From JBHHZJ01 sp046758005 (GTDB taxonomy: Bacteria; Pseudomonadota; Alphaproteobacteria; Kiloniellales; J153): a DNA stretch of 54,652 bases. The stretch covers positions 1 through 54,652 of the forward strand of contig JBHHZJ010000011.1 in the NCBI GenBank assembly GCA_046758005.1. Direction: 5' to 3'. Below are positions 43,806 through 51,594 of the stretch, piece by piece. Every line of letters begins with the position of its first letter. Position 1 is the first letter of the stretch. The translations under genes and the position numbers were made by a program. The notes under the pieces were generated by a model. That model searched no databases and was not told where the DNA came from. It was given only the letters and a program-made list of their open reading frames with translations.

Positions 43806-43819
43806 GTGATTTGGATCAA
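43806..43819. promoter_or_regulatory. FNR/FixK-like box between cytochrome b561 and PepSY genes
   Basis: GTGATTTGGATCAA matches the FNR/FixK consensus TTGAT-N4-ATCAA at 9 of 10 defined positions. It lies in the 437-bp divergent region, 148 bp from the b561 start and 277 bp from the PepSY start. Oxygen or redox control of the cytochrome is therefore plausible. The rest of the region (43659-44095) shows no gene I would accept. Confidence 0.5.
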
Positions 43820-44095
43820 GACGTCCCATCCCCGGACGGCGCGGACGCCGCGGCATGGAATGCGGCGGTCCGGGGCCGCTCGACCGGGCGATGGCCGGGC
43901 TCGGTGGACATATCGTGCCGTTCCTCGCTTTCGGGCCGCCCTCGGGGACGTTGCGGCCCGCGCCCGACCCGGGCCGAGGCCGAATTTAAAGTTCGGTTCA
44001 GGTTCGAGTCGGCAGAATGGCCCCAAGGAGTGGTGGCGGCCGATGGAGGCGGGGGTCCCGTTTCGCCCGCGGCGGCCGCGCACCGCGTCGAGGAA

Positions 44096-44467
44096 ATGAC
44101 CCGAATCCGCCGGACGCACTTTCGCCGCTACGCGTGCGCCGCGGCGCTGGGCGCAAGCCTGGCGCTGAGCGCCGCCGCGCGTGCGGCGGAGGAGGACGAG
44201 CAGAGCGTGCGCCAGGCCATCGAGGCCGGCCAGATTACGCCGCTGCAGGATCTGATGGCGCGGATTCGACGGGAGTTTCCCGGCCGAATCCTGAAAATGG
44301 CGTTGCAGCGCGAGAGGTTCGGCAACAGGCCGCTGTGGGTCTACGAGGCCAAGGTTTTGACGCCGGAGGGCAACGTGCTGAAGCTGGTCTACGACGCCCG
44401 AACCACGGAACTGCTCGCCTTGAAAGGACGGCACGGGGAGGACTGGCGCGTGGATGAGGAGGACTAG
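44096..44467 (+). CDS. Exported PepSY-like domain protein
   Basis: 123 aa from ATG 44096, with AGGA just upstream. The signal peptide is MTRIRRTHFRRYACAAALGA plus LALSAAARA, cleaved about residue 31. The mature part (QITPLQDLMARIRREFPGRI, then PLWVYEAKVLTPEGNVLKLV) is a single PepSY-like domain, a periplasmic module thought to modulate proteins or ligands at the membrane. It starts the PepSY-response regulator-kinase unit (14 nt to the regulator), so it may feed signal to the kinase sensor. This set beside a cytochrome b561 is a recurring bacterial arrangement. Confidence 0.8.
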   Translation: MTRIRRTHFRRYACAAALGASLALSAAARAAEEDEQSVRQAIEAGQITPLQDLMARIRREFPGRILKMALQRERFGNRPLWVYEAKVLTPEGNVLKLVYDARTTELLALKGRHGEDWRVDEED

Positions 44468-44481
44468 GGGAGGCCAGGCCC

Positions 44482-45153
44482 ATGCGGGTTCTCGTCGTCG
44501 AGGATGATCGCCATGTCGCGCGCCAGGTCGAGTCGAGGCTGCGCCAGGCCGGATGTGCGGTCGACGTCGCCCACGACGGCGAGGAGGGCCGGTTCCTCGG
44601 CGAGACCGAGCCGTACGACGCGGTCGTCCTCGATCTTGGCCTGCCGGTCGTCGACGGACTGAGCGTCCTGCGCCATTGGCGCGAGGCCGGACGGAAGATG
44701 CCCGTCCTCATCCTGACCGCGCGCGACACCTGGCGGGAGAAGGTGATGGGCCTGCGCGCGGGCGCCGACGATTACCTGGCCAAGCCCTTCGAGCTGGAGG
44801 AAATGCTGGCGCGCATCGAGGCGCTGATCCGCCGCGCCGCGGGCCACGCGCGGCCCGTGCTCGTGTGCGGACCGGTCACGCTGGACACGGCGACGGGCCG
44901 CGTCGCCCTGGCCGGGGATCCGGTCGAGCTCACGGCGCTGGAGTTCAGAACGCTGTCCTACCTCATGCACCATCAGGGCAGGATCGTCTCCAAGACCGAG
45001 CTGACCGAGCACATCTACGCGCAGGACTTCGACCGCGATTCGAACGTCATCGAGGTGCTGATCAACCGCCTGCGCAAGAAGCTCGGCGCCGGTCTGATCA
45101 AGACGCACCGGGGACAAGGCTATCAACTGACCGACCCGGAACATGCGCCGTAG
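44482..45153 (+). CDS. OmpR/PhoP-family response regulator
   Basis: 223 aa. The receiver domain (1-115) has acidic pocket EDD (7-9), phospho-acceptor Asp51 (VVLDLGLP), Thr79 (LTAR) and Lys101 (LAKPF), all intact. The C-terminal winged helix (about 125-218: LTALEFRTLSYLMHHQGRIV, VEVLINRLRKKL-like, THRGQGYQL) binds DNA. It overlaps the kinase gene by 11 nt, the usual translational coupling of a pair. Targets probably include the adjacent PepSY and cytochrome b561 genes, by analogy with similar loci. Confidence 0.96.
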   Translation: MRVLVVEDDRHVARQVESRLRQAGCAVDVAHDGEEGRFLGETEPYDAVVLDLGLPVVDGLSVLRHWREAGRKMPVLILTARDTWREKVMGLRAGADDYLAKPFELEEMLARIEALIRRAAGHARPVLVCGPVTLDTATGRVALAGDPVELTALEFRTLSYLMHHQGRIVSKTELTEHIYAQDFDRDSNVIEVLINRLRKKLGAGLIKTHRGQGYQLTDPEHAP

Positions 45154-46480
45154 GACCCTGACATTCCGGCTCGCCGCGACGTCGATCGTCTGGGTCGCGG
45201 CGTCGCTTCTGGCGGCCGGAGTGCTGCTCGTCTTCCTGTTTCGCGACCACATCGAACGCCGGTTCGACCGGCAGCTCCGCGCCCACCTCGAGGAGCTGGT
45301 CGCGGCCAGCGAGATCGCGCCGAGCGGCGCGCTGGAGCTCACCTGGACGCCCTCCGACCCGCGCTTCAGGTTGCCGTATTCCGGATGGTACTGGCAGATC
45401 GCCGACGGCGCGGGTATCGCGGGGCGCTCCCAATCCCTGTGGCGCGACGGCCTCGACCTGACGGGCCCGACGACGGGCGGCGGGGCGCGCATCCAGCTGT
45501 TGACCGGCCCCGAGGGCGAGGCGCTGCGCGCGGTCGTCCAGCACATAACCCTTCCCGAATCGGAGGCCCGGTACACGTTCGCCGTCGCCGGGCCGGTGAG
45601 CGACGTCCAGGCCGACGTCGACCGTTTCGCCACGCAGTTGTCGGTTACGCTTGGCGCGCTCGGCATCGGCCTGCTCGGCGCCGTGCTGGTCCAGGTCCGC
45701 TTCGGATTGCGCCCGCTGCGGGCGATGCGGCGGGCGCTGGCGGACATACGCGCGGGCCGGGCGCCGCACCTGCCCGAGACCTTTCCGGAGGAGCTGCAGC
45801 CGGTCGTGACCGAGCTCAACGCGCTCCTCGACCACGACGCGGCGATGCTGGAGCGGGCGCGCACGCAGGCGGGCAACCTGGCGCACGCGCTCAAGAACCC
45901 GCTGACCGTGATCCGCAACGAGGCGCGCGGGATTGCGGGCGAACCCGGCCGGATCCTGCGCGACCAGGCCGCGCTCGTCGGCGAGCGCATCGACCGCTAT
46001 CTCTCGCGCGCCCGCGCCGCCGGGTCGAGCGCCGTCCTGGGCGCCCGGACGCCGCTCGCGGCCACGCTCGAAGACCTCCGCTTTACTCTCGGCCTGCTGT
46101 ACGAAGGCCGCGGCCTCGCGCTCACCGTGTCCGGGGCCGAGGGCCTGGTCTTTCGCGGCGATCCGCGCGACCTGGAGGAGATGGCCGGCAACCTGATGGA
46201 CAACGCGTGCAAGTGGGCCCGCGGCCAGGTTTGCGTGACCGCCGGACGCAAGGGCGAGCGCTTGCGCATCGCCATCGAGGACGATGGCCCCGGGATCCCG
46301 GACGAACGGCTGGCCGAGGTGCTGGACCGCGGACGCCGGCTCGACGAGGCGGCGCCGGGCAGCGGGCTCGGCGTCGCGATCGTCCGCGACCTGGTGGAGC
46401 TCTACCGCGGCGCGCTGACCATCGGGGCCTCGCCGCTGGGCGGCGTGCGCGCCGAGCTCGACCTGCCGGCCGCCGAGTGA
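45143..46480 (+). CDS. Membrane sensor histidine kinase (PhoQ-like layout)
   Basis: 445 aa. Helix 1 is at about 12-33, the periplasmic sensor about 34-165, helix 2 about 166-186, then HAMP and the dimerisation helix with the phospho-acceptor His248 (NLAHALKNPLTVIRNE). ATP-site boxes are N (NLMDNACKW, Asn354), G1 (EDDGPGIPDE) and G2 (GSGLGVAIV). The H-box with AHALKNPL is typical of PhoQ-like kinases that sense divalent cations or cationic peptides. The signal here is unknown. It is co-translated with the response regulator and probably coupled to the PepSY protein. Confidence 0.95.
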   Translation: MRRRTLTFRLAATSIVWVAASLLAAGVLLVFLFRDHIERRFDRQLRAHLEELVAASEIAPSGALELTWTPSDPRFRLPYSGWYWQIADGAGIAGRSQSLWRDGLDLTGPTTGGGARIQLLTGPEGEALRAVVQHITLPESEARYTFAVAGPVSDVQADVDRFATQLSVTLGALGIGLLGAVLVQVRFGLRPLRAMRRALADIRAGRAPHLPETFPEELQPVVTELNALLDHDAAMLERARTQAGNLAHALKNPLTVIRNEARGIAGEPGRILRDQAALVGERIDRYLSRARAAGSSAVLGARTPLAATLEDLRFTLGLLYEGRGLALTVSGAEGLVFRGDPRDLEEMAGNLMDNACKWARGQVCVTAGRKGERLRIAIEDDGPGIPDERLAEVLDRGRRLDEAAPGSGLGVAIVRDLVELYRGALTIGASPLGGVRAELDLPAAE

Positions 46481-46629
46481 GGCCGGCGGCGGAGGGGACC
46501 CCCCGCCGCGGTCTACGACGCGCCGCGGCCGTGCAAGGATTTCCGATCCGGCGCGTTCGATCCTGCTGCCCCGCCGCTCAGGCGGTGCTAGAGTGAGACG
46601 GGACGAAAACGCGAGGAGGCACGAAGGCC

Positions 46630-47535
46630 ATGGCGGTGAATTGGAGCGGCGTCTATCCGGCGACCACGACGCAGTTCAAGGCCGACCAGTCGCTCGACCT
46701 GGAGGCGACGGCGAGCCACGTGGGCACCTTGATCGAGGCCGGCGTGCACGGCCTGGTCATGCTCGGCACCGTGGGCGAGAACACCGCGCTCGACGCGCAG
46801 GAGAAGCGCGACGTGCTCAAGGCCACCGTGGAGGCCGCGCAGGGCCGGGTGCCGGTGCTCTCGGGCGTGGCCGAGTGTTCGACGGCGATGGCCTGCCGCT
46901 TCGCCGAGGACGCGCAGAGGATCGGCATCGACGGCCTGATGGTCCTGCCCGGCATGGTCTACAGGTCCGACCCGCGCGAGACGATCGCCCACTTCAAGAC
47001 CGTCGCGCGCGCGAGCGACCTGCCGATCATGGTCTACAACAACCCGGTCTCCTACGGCGTCGACGTCTCGCCCGGGATGTTCGCCGAGCTGGCCGAGGAG
47101 CGGACCATCGTCGCCCTCAAGGAGTCCTCGGACGACCCGCGGCGCCTCACCGACATCGTCAACGTGTGCGGCGAGCGCTTCATCCTGTTCTGCGGCGTGG
47201 ACGACCTGGCGCTCGAGGCGGCCCTGCTCGGCGCGGCCGGCTGGGTCGCCGGCCTGGTCAACGCCTTCCCGCACGAGACCATGCGCCTGTGGTCGCTGGC
47301 CGCCGCCGGGCGCTGGGAGGAGGCGCGAACGCTCTACCGCTGGTTCATGCCGGTGCTGCATCTCGATTGCCACGTCAAGCTGGTCCAGTACATCAAGCTG
47401 GCCCAGGCGATGGCCGGGCTGGGGACGGAGACCGTCCGCGCCCCGCGCCTGACGCTCGAGGGCGCGGAACGCCGGCGGGTCGCCGACATCGTGCAGCGGG
47501 CGCTGGATTCCCGGCCCAAGCTCGCGGCGGAATAG
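46630..47535 (+). CDS. DapA-family lyase/deaminase (possible pyrroline-4-hydroxy-2-carboxylate deaminase)
   Basis: 301 aa. Class I aldolase barrel with Tyr136 (MVYNNPVSYG) and Schiff-base Lys164 (VALKESSDD); the substrate-carboxylate loop is LGTVGENTAL. This GTVGEN-type sequence and length suit the DapA-family enzymes of hydroxyproline catabolism, which convert pyrroline-4-hydroxy-2-carboxylate to alpha-ketoglutarate semialdehyde, but lysine-pathway DapA or a sugar-acid aldolase are not excluded. The hydroxyproline-epimerase-type gene lies 35 kb away in the same window. It differs from the DapA-like gene at 22037-22999 and stands alone here. Confidence 0.82.
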   Translation: MAVNWSGVYPATTTQFKADQSLDLEATASHVGTLIEAGVHGLVMLGTVGENTALDAQEKRDVLKATVEAAQGRVPVLSGVAECSTAMACRFAEDAQRIGIDGLMVLPGMVYRSDPRETIAHFKTVARASDLPIMVYNNPVSYGVDVSPGMFAELAEERTIVALKESSDDPRRLTDIVNVCGERFILFCGVDDLALEAALLGAAGWVAGLVNAFPHETMRLWSLAAAGRWEEARTLYRWFMPVLHLDCHVKLVQYIKLAQAMAGLGTETVRAPRLTLEGAERRRVADIVQRALDSRPKLAAE

Positions 47536-47603
47536 CGGGGCGCGCGGTCCGGCGTTCGGGGCGCGTTCCCAGCGGGGTCGTCACCGAGGGATCGGGGGGT
47601 GCA

Positions 47604-48650
47604 ATGATCTTCCGCCAGCTTTTCGACAGCGTGTCCTGCACCTACACGTACCTGATCGCCAGCCGGCGCGGCGGCGAGGCGCTGATCCTCGATCCCGTCC
47701 TCGAAAAGGTCGAGCGCTACCTGCAACTGCTCGGCGAGCTCGACCTCAGGCTGGTCAAGGCGATCGACACCCACGTCCACGCCGACCACATCACCGGCCT
47801 CGGCGCGCTGCGCGACCGGACGCGCTGCATCACCGTGATGGGCGAGCAGAGCGGGGTCGACGTGGTCTCGGTGCGCGTCGCCGACGGCGACCGGGTCGAC
47901 ATCGAGGGCCTCGGCCTGCAGGCGATCCACACGCCGGGCCACACCGACGATTCCTACAGCTTCCTGATGGGCGACCGGGTGTTCACCGGCGACACCCTGC
48001 TCATCCGCGGCACCGGGCGGACCGACTTCCAGAACGGCGACCCGGCCGCGGAGTACGATTCGCTCTTCAACAAGCTGCTCAGGCTGCCCGACGAGACGCT
48101 GGTCTACCCGGCGCACGACTACAAGGGCGATACGGTAAGCACCATCGGCGAGGAGAAGGCCTTCAACCCGCGCCTGCAGGTGGGCTCGGTGCGGGAATAC
48201 GTGGACATCATGAACAACCTGGACCTGCCCAATCCGAAGATGATGGACGTCGCGGTGCCGGCCAACCTGCAGGTCGGGCTGGCGCAGGACGAGGTCGAGG
48301 CGCGCGGCTGGTCGCTGACCTGCGAGGAGGCCATGGGGCTCGTCGGCCACGCCGACATCGTGCTCGTCGACCTGCGCGACAGGTCCGAGCGCGAACGCCA
48401 CGGCGAGATCGCCGGCTCGGTGCACGCGCCCTACCCGGATCTCGAACGGAACGTGAGGCCCGGCGGCCTGCTCCACGAGCTCGCGGTGGCCACCGGCAAG
48501 CGGCTGGTGTTCTACTGCGCCTACGGCGAGCGCTCGGCCATGGCGGTGCAGGCCGCGCAGGAGGCGGGGCTCAACAACGCCTGCCACGTCAAGGGCGGGC
48601 TGGACGCCTGGAAGAAGGTCGGCGGTCCGGTCGAGGGGGCGGAGAGCTAA
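47604..48650 (+). CDS. Persulfide dioxygenase-rhodanese fusion (ETHE1-like)
   Basis: 348 aa with a GGGGGG ribosome-site-like stretch. The N-terminal metallo-beta-lactamase domain (1-235) has THVHADHITGLG, HTPGHTDDS, FTGDTLLIRGTGRTDFQ and YPAHDYKG, the ETHE1-type persulfide dioxygenase marks with the mononuclear iron 2-His-1-Asp site. The C-terminal rhodanese domain (about 245-345) has the active-site Cys in FYCAYGERSAMA. In known fusions the dioxygenase oxidises glutathione persulfide to sulfite and the rhodanese exchanges sulfane sulfur with thiosulfate. Both active sites are intact. No other sulfide gene is near. Confidence 0.93.
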   Translation: MIFRQLFDSVSCTYTYLIASRRGGEALILDPVLEKVERYLQLLGELDLRLVKAIDTHVHADHITGLGALRDRTRCITVMGEQSGVDVVSVRVADGDRVDIEGLGLQAIHTPGHTDDSYSFLMGDRVFTGDTLLIRGTGRTDFQNGDPAAEYDSLFNKLLRLPDETLVYPAHDYKGDTVSTIGEEKAFNPRLQVGSVREYVDIMNNLDLPNPKMMDVAVPANLQVGLAQDEVEARGWSLTCEEAMGLVGHADIVLVDLRDRSERERHGEIAGSVHAPYPDLERNVRPGGLLHELAVATGKRLVFYCAYGERSAMAVQAAQEAGLNNACHVKGGLDAWKKVGGPVEGAES

Positions 48651-48710
48651 AGGTCCGACTCGAAATGAAGTGTTTCTGATCGATGGCTTGGCCTGACGGC
48701 CGTCTCCAAC

Positions 48711-48795
48711 TGTCATTGCCGGGCGTGACCCGGCAATCCATCGAGGTCGCAGTCTCGCTGATGGATGGACCCTCGCGTCAAGCGCGAGGGTGACA
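48711..48795. repeat. Alphaproteobacterial-type dispersed inverted repeat
   Basis: It begins TGTCATTGCCGGGCGTGACC and ends GCGTCAAGCGCGAGGGTGACA-like. The terminal TGTCA/TGACA and internal ATCCATC/GATGGAT segments are inverted. Repeats of this kind are scattered in many alphaproteobacterial genomes. It lies in the 411-bp gap 48651-49061, whose remaining 240 bp show no convincing gene. Confidence 0.75.
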
Positions 48796-49032
48796 AGAAA
48801 AGAAGGAAATGACTCCTGCCAACGCTTTGAACATAAATGTTCCATTTCGGGCCGGACGCTAAGGCGAAATCGGCCGCTCTTCGGTTCGGCTGCGATTCGC
48901 GGGCCGTCCCGCACCTCCTCATCGACCGGGGCTCGGCCGCGGCACGGGCACGGGTGCGCCTGGCCTTCGATATGGTCAAAGGCTGAGCGGCAACCCGCCG
49001 TTCACTTGTGCCTTCCCAGGAGCCTGGGTATG

Positions 49033-49051
49033 TTCTTCCTAGAAGGAAGAA
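49033..49051. promoter_or_regulatory. Inverted repeat operator upstream of vapB
   Basis: TTCTTCCT-AGA-AGGAAGAA has perfect 8-bp arms and a 3-bp spacer. It ends 10 nt before the antitoxin ATG at 49062 and its right arm runs into the purine-rich ribosome site (AAGGAAG). Binding by VapB or VapBC would block both transcription and translation starts. Confidence 0.6.
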
Positions 49052-49061
49052 AGGAAGAAAA

Positions 49062-49325
49062 ATGTCGCTCAACATCAAGTCCGCTGAGGCCGACCGGTTG
49101 GCGCGCGAGCTTTCCCGGCTAACCGGCGAAACGATCACGGACGCGGTCACCCGTGCGCTGGAGGAAAGACTGGAGCGGCGGCAGCGCGAAGGCGACGCCG
49201 CGAAGCGTGCCGCGCGGGCGGCTGCGATCGACGCGATCTGCCGCCGCGCCGCCGGACTTCCCGTGCTCGACACGCGCTCCTCCGACGAGATTCTCGGCTA
49301 TGACGAGCGCGGTGTCTGGTCCTGA
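49062..49325 (+). CDS. VapB-type antitoxin
   Basis: 87 aa from ATG 49062, preceded by AGGAAG. The N-terminus MSLNIKSAEADRLARELSRL with TGETITDAVTRALEERL is a ribbon-helix-helix-like antitoxin of the Rv0623/PSK type. The C-terminal LPVLDTRSSDEILGYDE is the toxin-binding tail (the DEILGYDE motif is typical). The stop overlaps the toxin ATG (TGATG at 49323-49327). A 19-bp inverted repeat sits just upstream. Confidence 0.93.
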   Translation: MSLNIKSAEADRLARELSRLTGETITDAVTRALEERLERRQREGDAAKRAARAAAIDAICRRAAGLPVLDTRSSDEILGYDERGVWS

Positions 49326-49717
49326 TGGTCATCGATACCTCGGCCGCTGTCGCGATCCTCACGAACGTGCCCGACGAGGCCCGCTACCGCGAGGCGATCA
49401 AGGCGACGTTCGATCTCCGGATGTCGGCGCTCAACGTGTTCGAATGTCGGGTCGTGCTCGGCGTGAAAGGGGGTGACGCGCTGGCCATGGCCTTCGATCT
49501 TCTTCTCGCCGAAGCGGGCGTTGAGATCCGTCCGTTCGACGCCGATCAGGCGCGCTTGGCTTACGAGGCCTACCGCCGCCATGGCAGGGGATCGGGCCAC
49601 GGCGCGGGGCTGAACCTCGGCGATTGCGCGGCTTATGCGCTTGCGCGCTCGCTCGACGCGCCACTGCTTTACAAGGGCGGAGATTTCGCAAAGACGGACG
49701 TGGCAGCGGCGGTATGA
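49325..49717 (+). CDS. vapC: VapC toxin (PIN-domain ribonuclease)
   Basis: 130 aa. PIN active-site acids: Asp4 in MVIDTSAAVAIL, Glu in LNVFECRVVLG, Asp in LNLGDCAAYALA and Asp in YKGGDFAKTD. This is a well-preserved type II toxin that cleaves specific RNAs, usually an initiator tRNA or a ribosomal loop. It is translated in overlap with the antitoxin. It differs clearly from the PIN toxin at 39990-40385, so the window carries two unrelated modules. Confidence 0.95.
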   Translation: MVIDTSAAVAILTNVPDEARYREAIKATFDLRMSALNVFECRVVLGVKGGDALAMAFDLLLAEAGVEIRPFDADQARLAYEAYRRHGRGSGHGAGLNLGDCAAYALARSLDAPLLYKGGDFAKTDVAAAV

Positions 49718-49807
49718 AAGGGGATTGCGGGGGCTCACAGGCGCCTGCGCGTTTGGTATGACGATGCTAACGTCCGCTTGACCGAGCACAACGCGAGAGG
49801 CCGGCGC

Positions 49808-51487
49808 ATGCACGATCTCGTCATCCGCAACGCCCTGTTGATCGACGGCACGCGCGCGCCGGGCCGGCACGGGGACCTGGCGGTCCGGGGCGGCCTGATC
49901 GCGGGGACCGGTTCGGACCTCGGCCCGGGCCGCGAGGAGATCGATGCCGACGGCCTGGCGCTCATGCCCGGCATCATCGACACCCACACCCACTACGATG
50001 CCCAGATCACCTGGGACCCGGGGCTGACGCCGTCGCCGAGCCTGGGGGTGACCACGGTCGTGATCGGCAACTGCGGCTTCACCATCGCGCCGTGCAAGCC
50101 GGGCGACCGGGATCTGACCATGCGCAACCTGACCCACGTGGAGGGCATGTCGCTGGAGGTCCTGCGCCGCGGAATCCGCTGGGACTTCGAGACCTTCCCG
50201 GACTACCTCGACATGCTCGGGCGCGCCGGCGCGGTGCTCAACGTCGCGGCCTTCGTCGGCCATTCCTCGGTGCGCACCTGGGTCATGGGCGCCGAGGCGA
50301 CCGAGCGCGCGGCGAGCGAGGCCGAGATCGCCGAAATGCGCCGCCTCGTGCTCGAGGCGCTGGGCGCCGGCGCGGTCGGCTTCGCCACCTCCACGGCGGG
50401 TCAGCACAACGGCGAGGGCGGCGTGCCCATGCCCTCGCGCCTGGCCGACGAGGCCGAAATGCGCGCGCTCACGGGCGCGCTCGGCGAGGCCCGGCGCGGC
50501 ATCTTCATGCTGACCAAGGGCCGGGAGACGACGATCCCGTTCCTGGAGAGCCTGGCGGCGGCGAACGGCCGGCCGATCATGGTCGCGGCGCTGCTGCACA
50601 ACAGCACGTGCCCGGAGCAGACGTTCGACGACCTGCGCGGGATCGGCGCGGCGCAGGCGCGCGGCCGGCGTCTGTTCGGCCAGGTGTCCTGCTGCCCGCT
50701 GACCAACGAGTTCACCCTGTGGTCGCCCTATCCCTTCGAGGGCCTCAAGGCCTGGCTGCCGGCGATGCAAGCCGAGGGCGAGGCGCTCAAGGGAGTCTAC
50801 GCCGACCCGGCCTTCCGCGCCCGGGTCAAGGCGGAGCTGGCGCGCCCGGCCGGGGTGCGCCTGTTCAACGGCGAGTGGCACAAGCTCCGCCTGCTCGAGG
50901 CCGCGAAGCCCGGGAACCGCCGGCTCGAGGACCGCAGCGTGGCCGAACTGGCGCGCGCCGAGGGCGTGGATCCGCTCGACTGGATGCTCGACTTCAGCCT
51001 GTCGGAGGACCTGGACACCCTGTACGCCGCGGTGCTCCTGAACTCCGACGAGGAGGCGGTGGGCCGCCTGCTGCGCGACCCCTACGCCAGCATCGCGCTG
51101 TCGGACGCCGGGGCGCACCTGACCTTTTTCTGCGACGCCGGCTTCGGCCTGCACCTGCTCGGCCACTGGTCGCGCGACCTCGGCGTGTTGCCGCTGGAGG
51201 AGGCGGTCTGGCAGCTCACCGGCCGGCCGGCGGAGATTTTCGGCATCCAGGGCCGCGGCCGGCTCGAACCGGGAGGGGCGGCGGACCTGCTGCTGTTCGA
51301 CCCGGCGGGGGTGGGGCGCGGCCCGGCCCGGCGCGTCCACGACCTGCCCGGCGGCGCGGCGCGCCTGACCACGCCGGGCGTGGGCGTGCACGGCGTCTGG
51401 GTCGGCGGGGTCAAGGTGGCCGACGAGAACGGCGCCATTGCCGAGTGCGGCCGCCCGGGGCGTTTGCTGCGGGAGTTTGCGCCGTAG
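49808..51487 (+). CDS. N-acyl-D-amino-acid deacylase (D-aminoacylase) family amidohydrolase
   Basis: 559 aa from ATG 49808, with GAGAGG 7 nt upstream. The amidohydrolase core starts at LMPGIIDTHTHYDAQITWDP (HxH metal pair), followed by VVIGNCGFTIAPC, with the Cys used as metal ligand in D-aminoacylases, and later LSDAGAHLTFFCDA, with the catalytic Asp. The family removes the acyl group from N-acyl-D-amino acids or acts on related amides. There is no signal peptide, so it is cytosolic. It converges with the peptide-ABC ATPase genes. Handling of imported acylated D-residues is possible. The exact substrate is unknown. Confidence 0.9.
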   Translation: MHDLVIRNALLIDGTRAPGRHGDLAVRGGLIAGTGSDLGPGREEIDADGLALMPGIIDTHTHYDAQITWDPGLTPSPSLGVTTVVIGNCGFTIAPCKPGDRDLTMRNLTHVEGMSLEVLRRGIRWDFETFPDYLDMLGRAGAVLNVAAFVGHSSVRTWVMGAEATERAASEAEIAEMRRLVLEALGAGAVGFATSTAGQHNGEGGVPMPSRLADEAEMRALTGALGEARRGIFMLTKGRETTIPFLESLAAANGRPIMVAALLHNSTCPEQTFDDLRGIGAAQARGRRLFGQVSCCPLTNEFTLWSPYPFEGLKAWLPAMQAEGEALKGVYADPAFRARVKAELARPAGVRLFNGEWHKLRLLEAAKPGNRRLEDRSVAELARAEGVDPLDWMLDFSLSEDLDTLYAAVLLNSDEEAVGRLLRDPYASIALSDAGAHLTFFCDAGFGLHLLGHWSRDLGVLPLEEAVWQLTGRPAEIFGIQGRGRLEPGGAADLLLFDPAGVGRGPARRVHDLPGGAARLTTPGVGVHGVWVGGVKVADENGAIAECGRPGRLLREFAP

Positions 51488-51510
51488 AGGTAGTGTCGGA
51501 CGACCGGCAT

Positions 51511-51594
51511 CAGGTGTCAGGGATCAGGGATCAGGGATCAGGGGTCGGGGGACGCCTCGAATCCGATCCCTGATGCCTGTTTCCTGACCTCTGA
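51511..51594. repeat. 7-bp tandem repeat with inverted partner, invading the end of an ABC gene
   Basis: Five 7-bp units, CAGGTGT, three CAGGGAT and CAGGGGT, fill 51511-51545. An inverted partner (GATCCCTGATGCCTG...CCTGACCTCTGAA) ends about 51594. The minus-strand ABC ATPase gene stops inside it at 51538, so its last 18 or so codons are repeat-encoded. Confidence 0.7.

Noticed and set aside
48796..49020. Possible gene remnant before vapB
   Set aside because: Short frames such as one ending RVRLAFDMVKG have no start, no ribosome site and no recognisable family.
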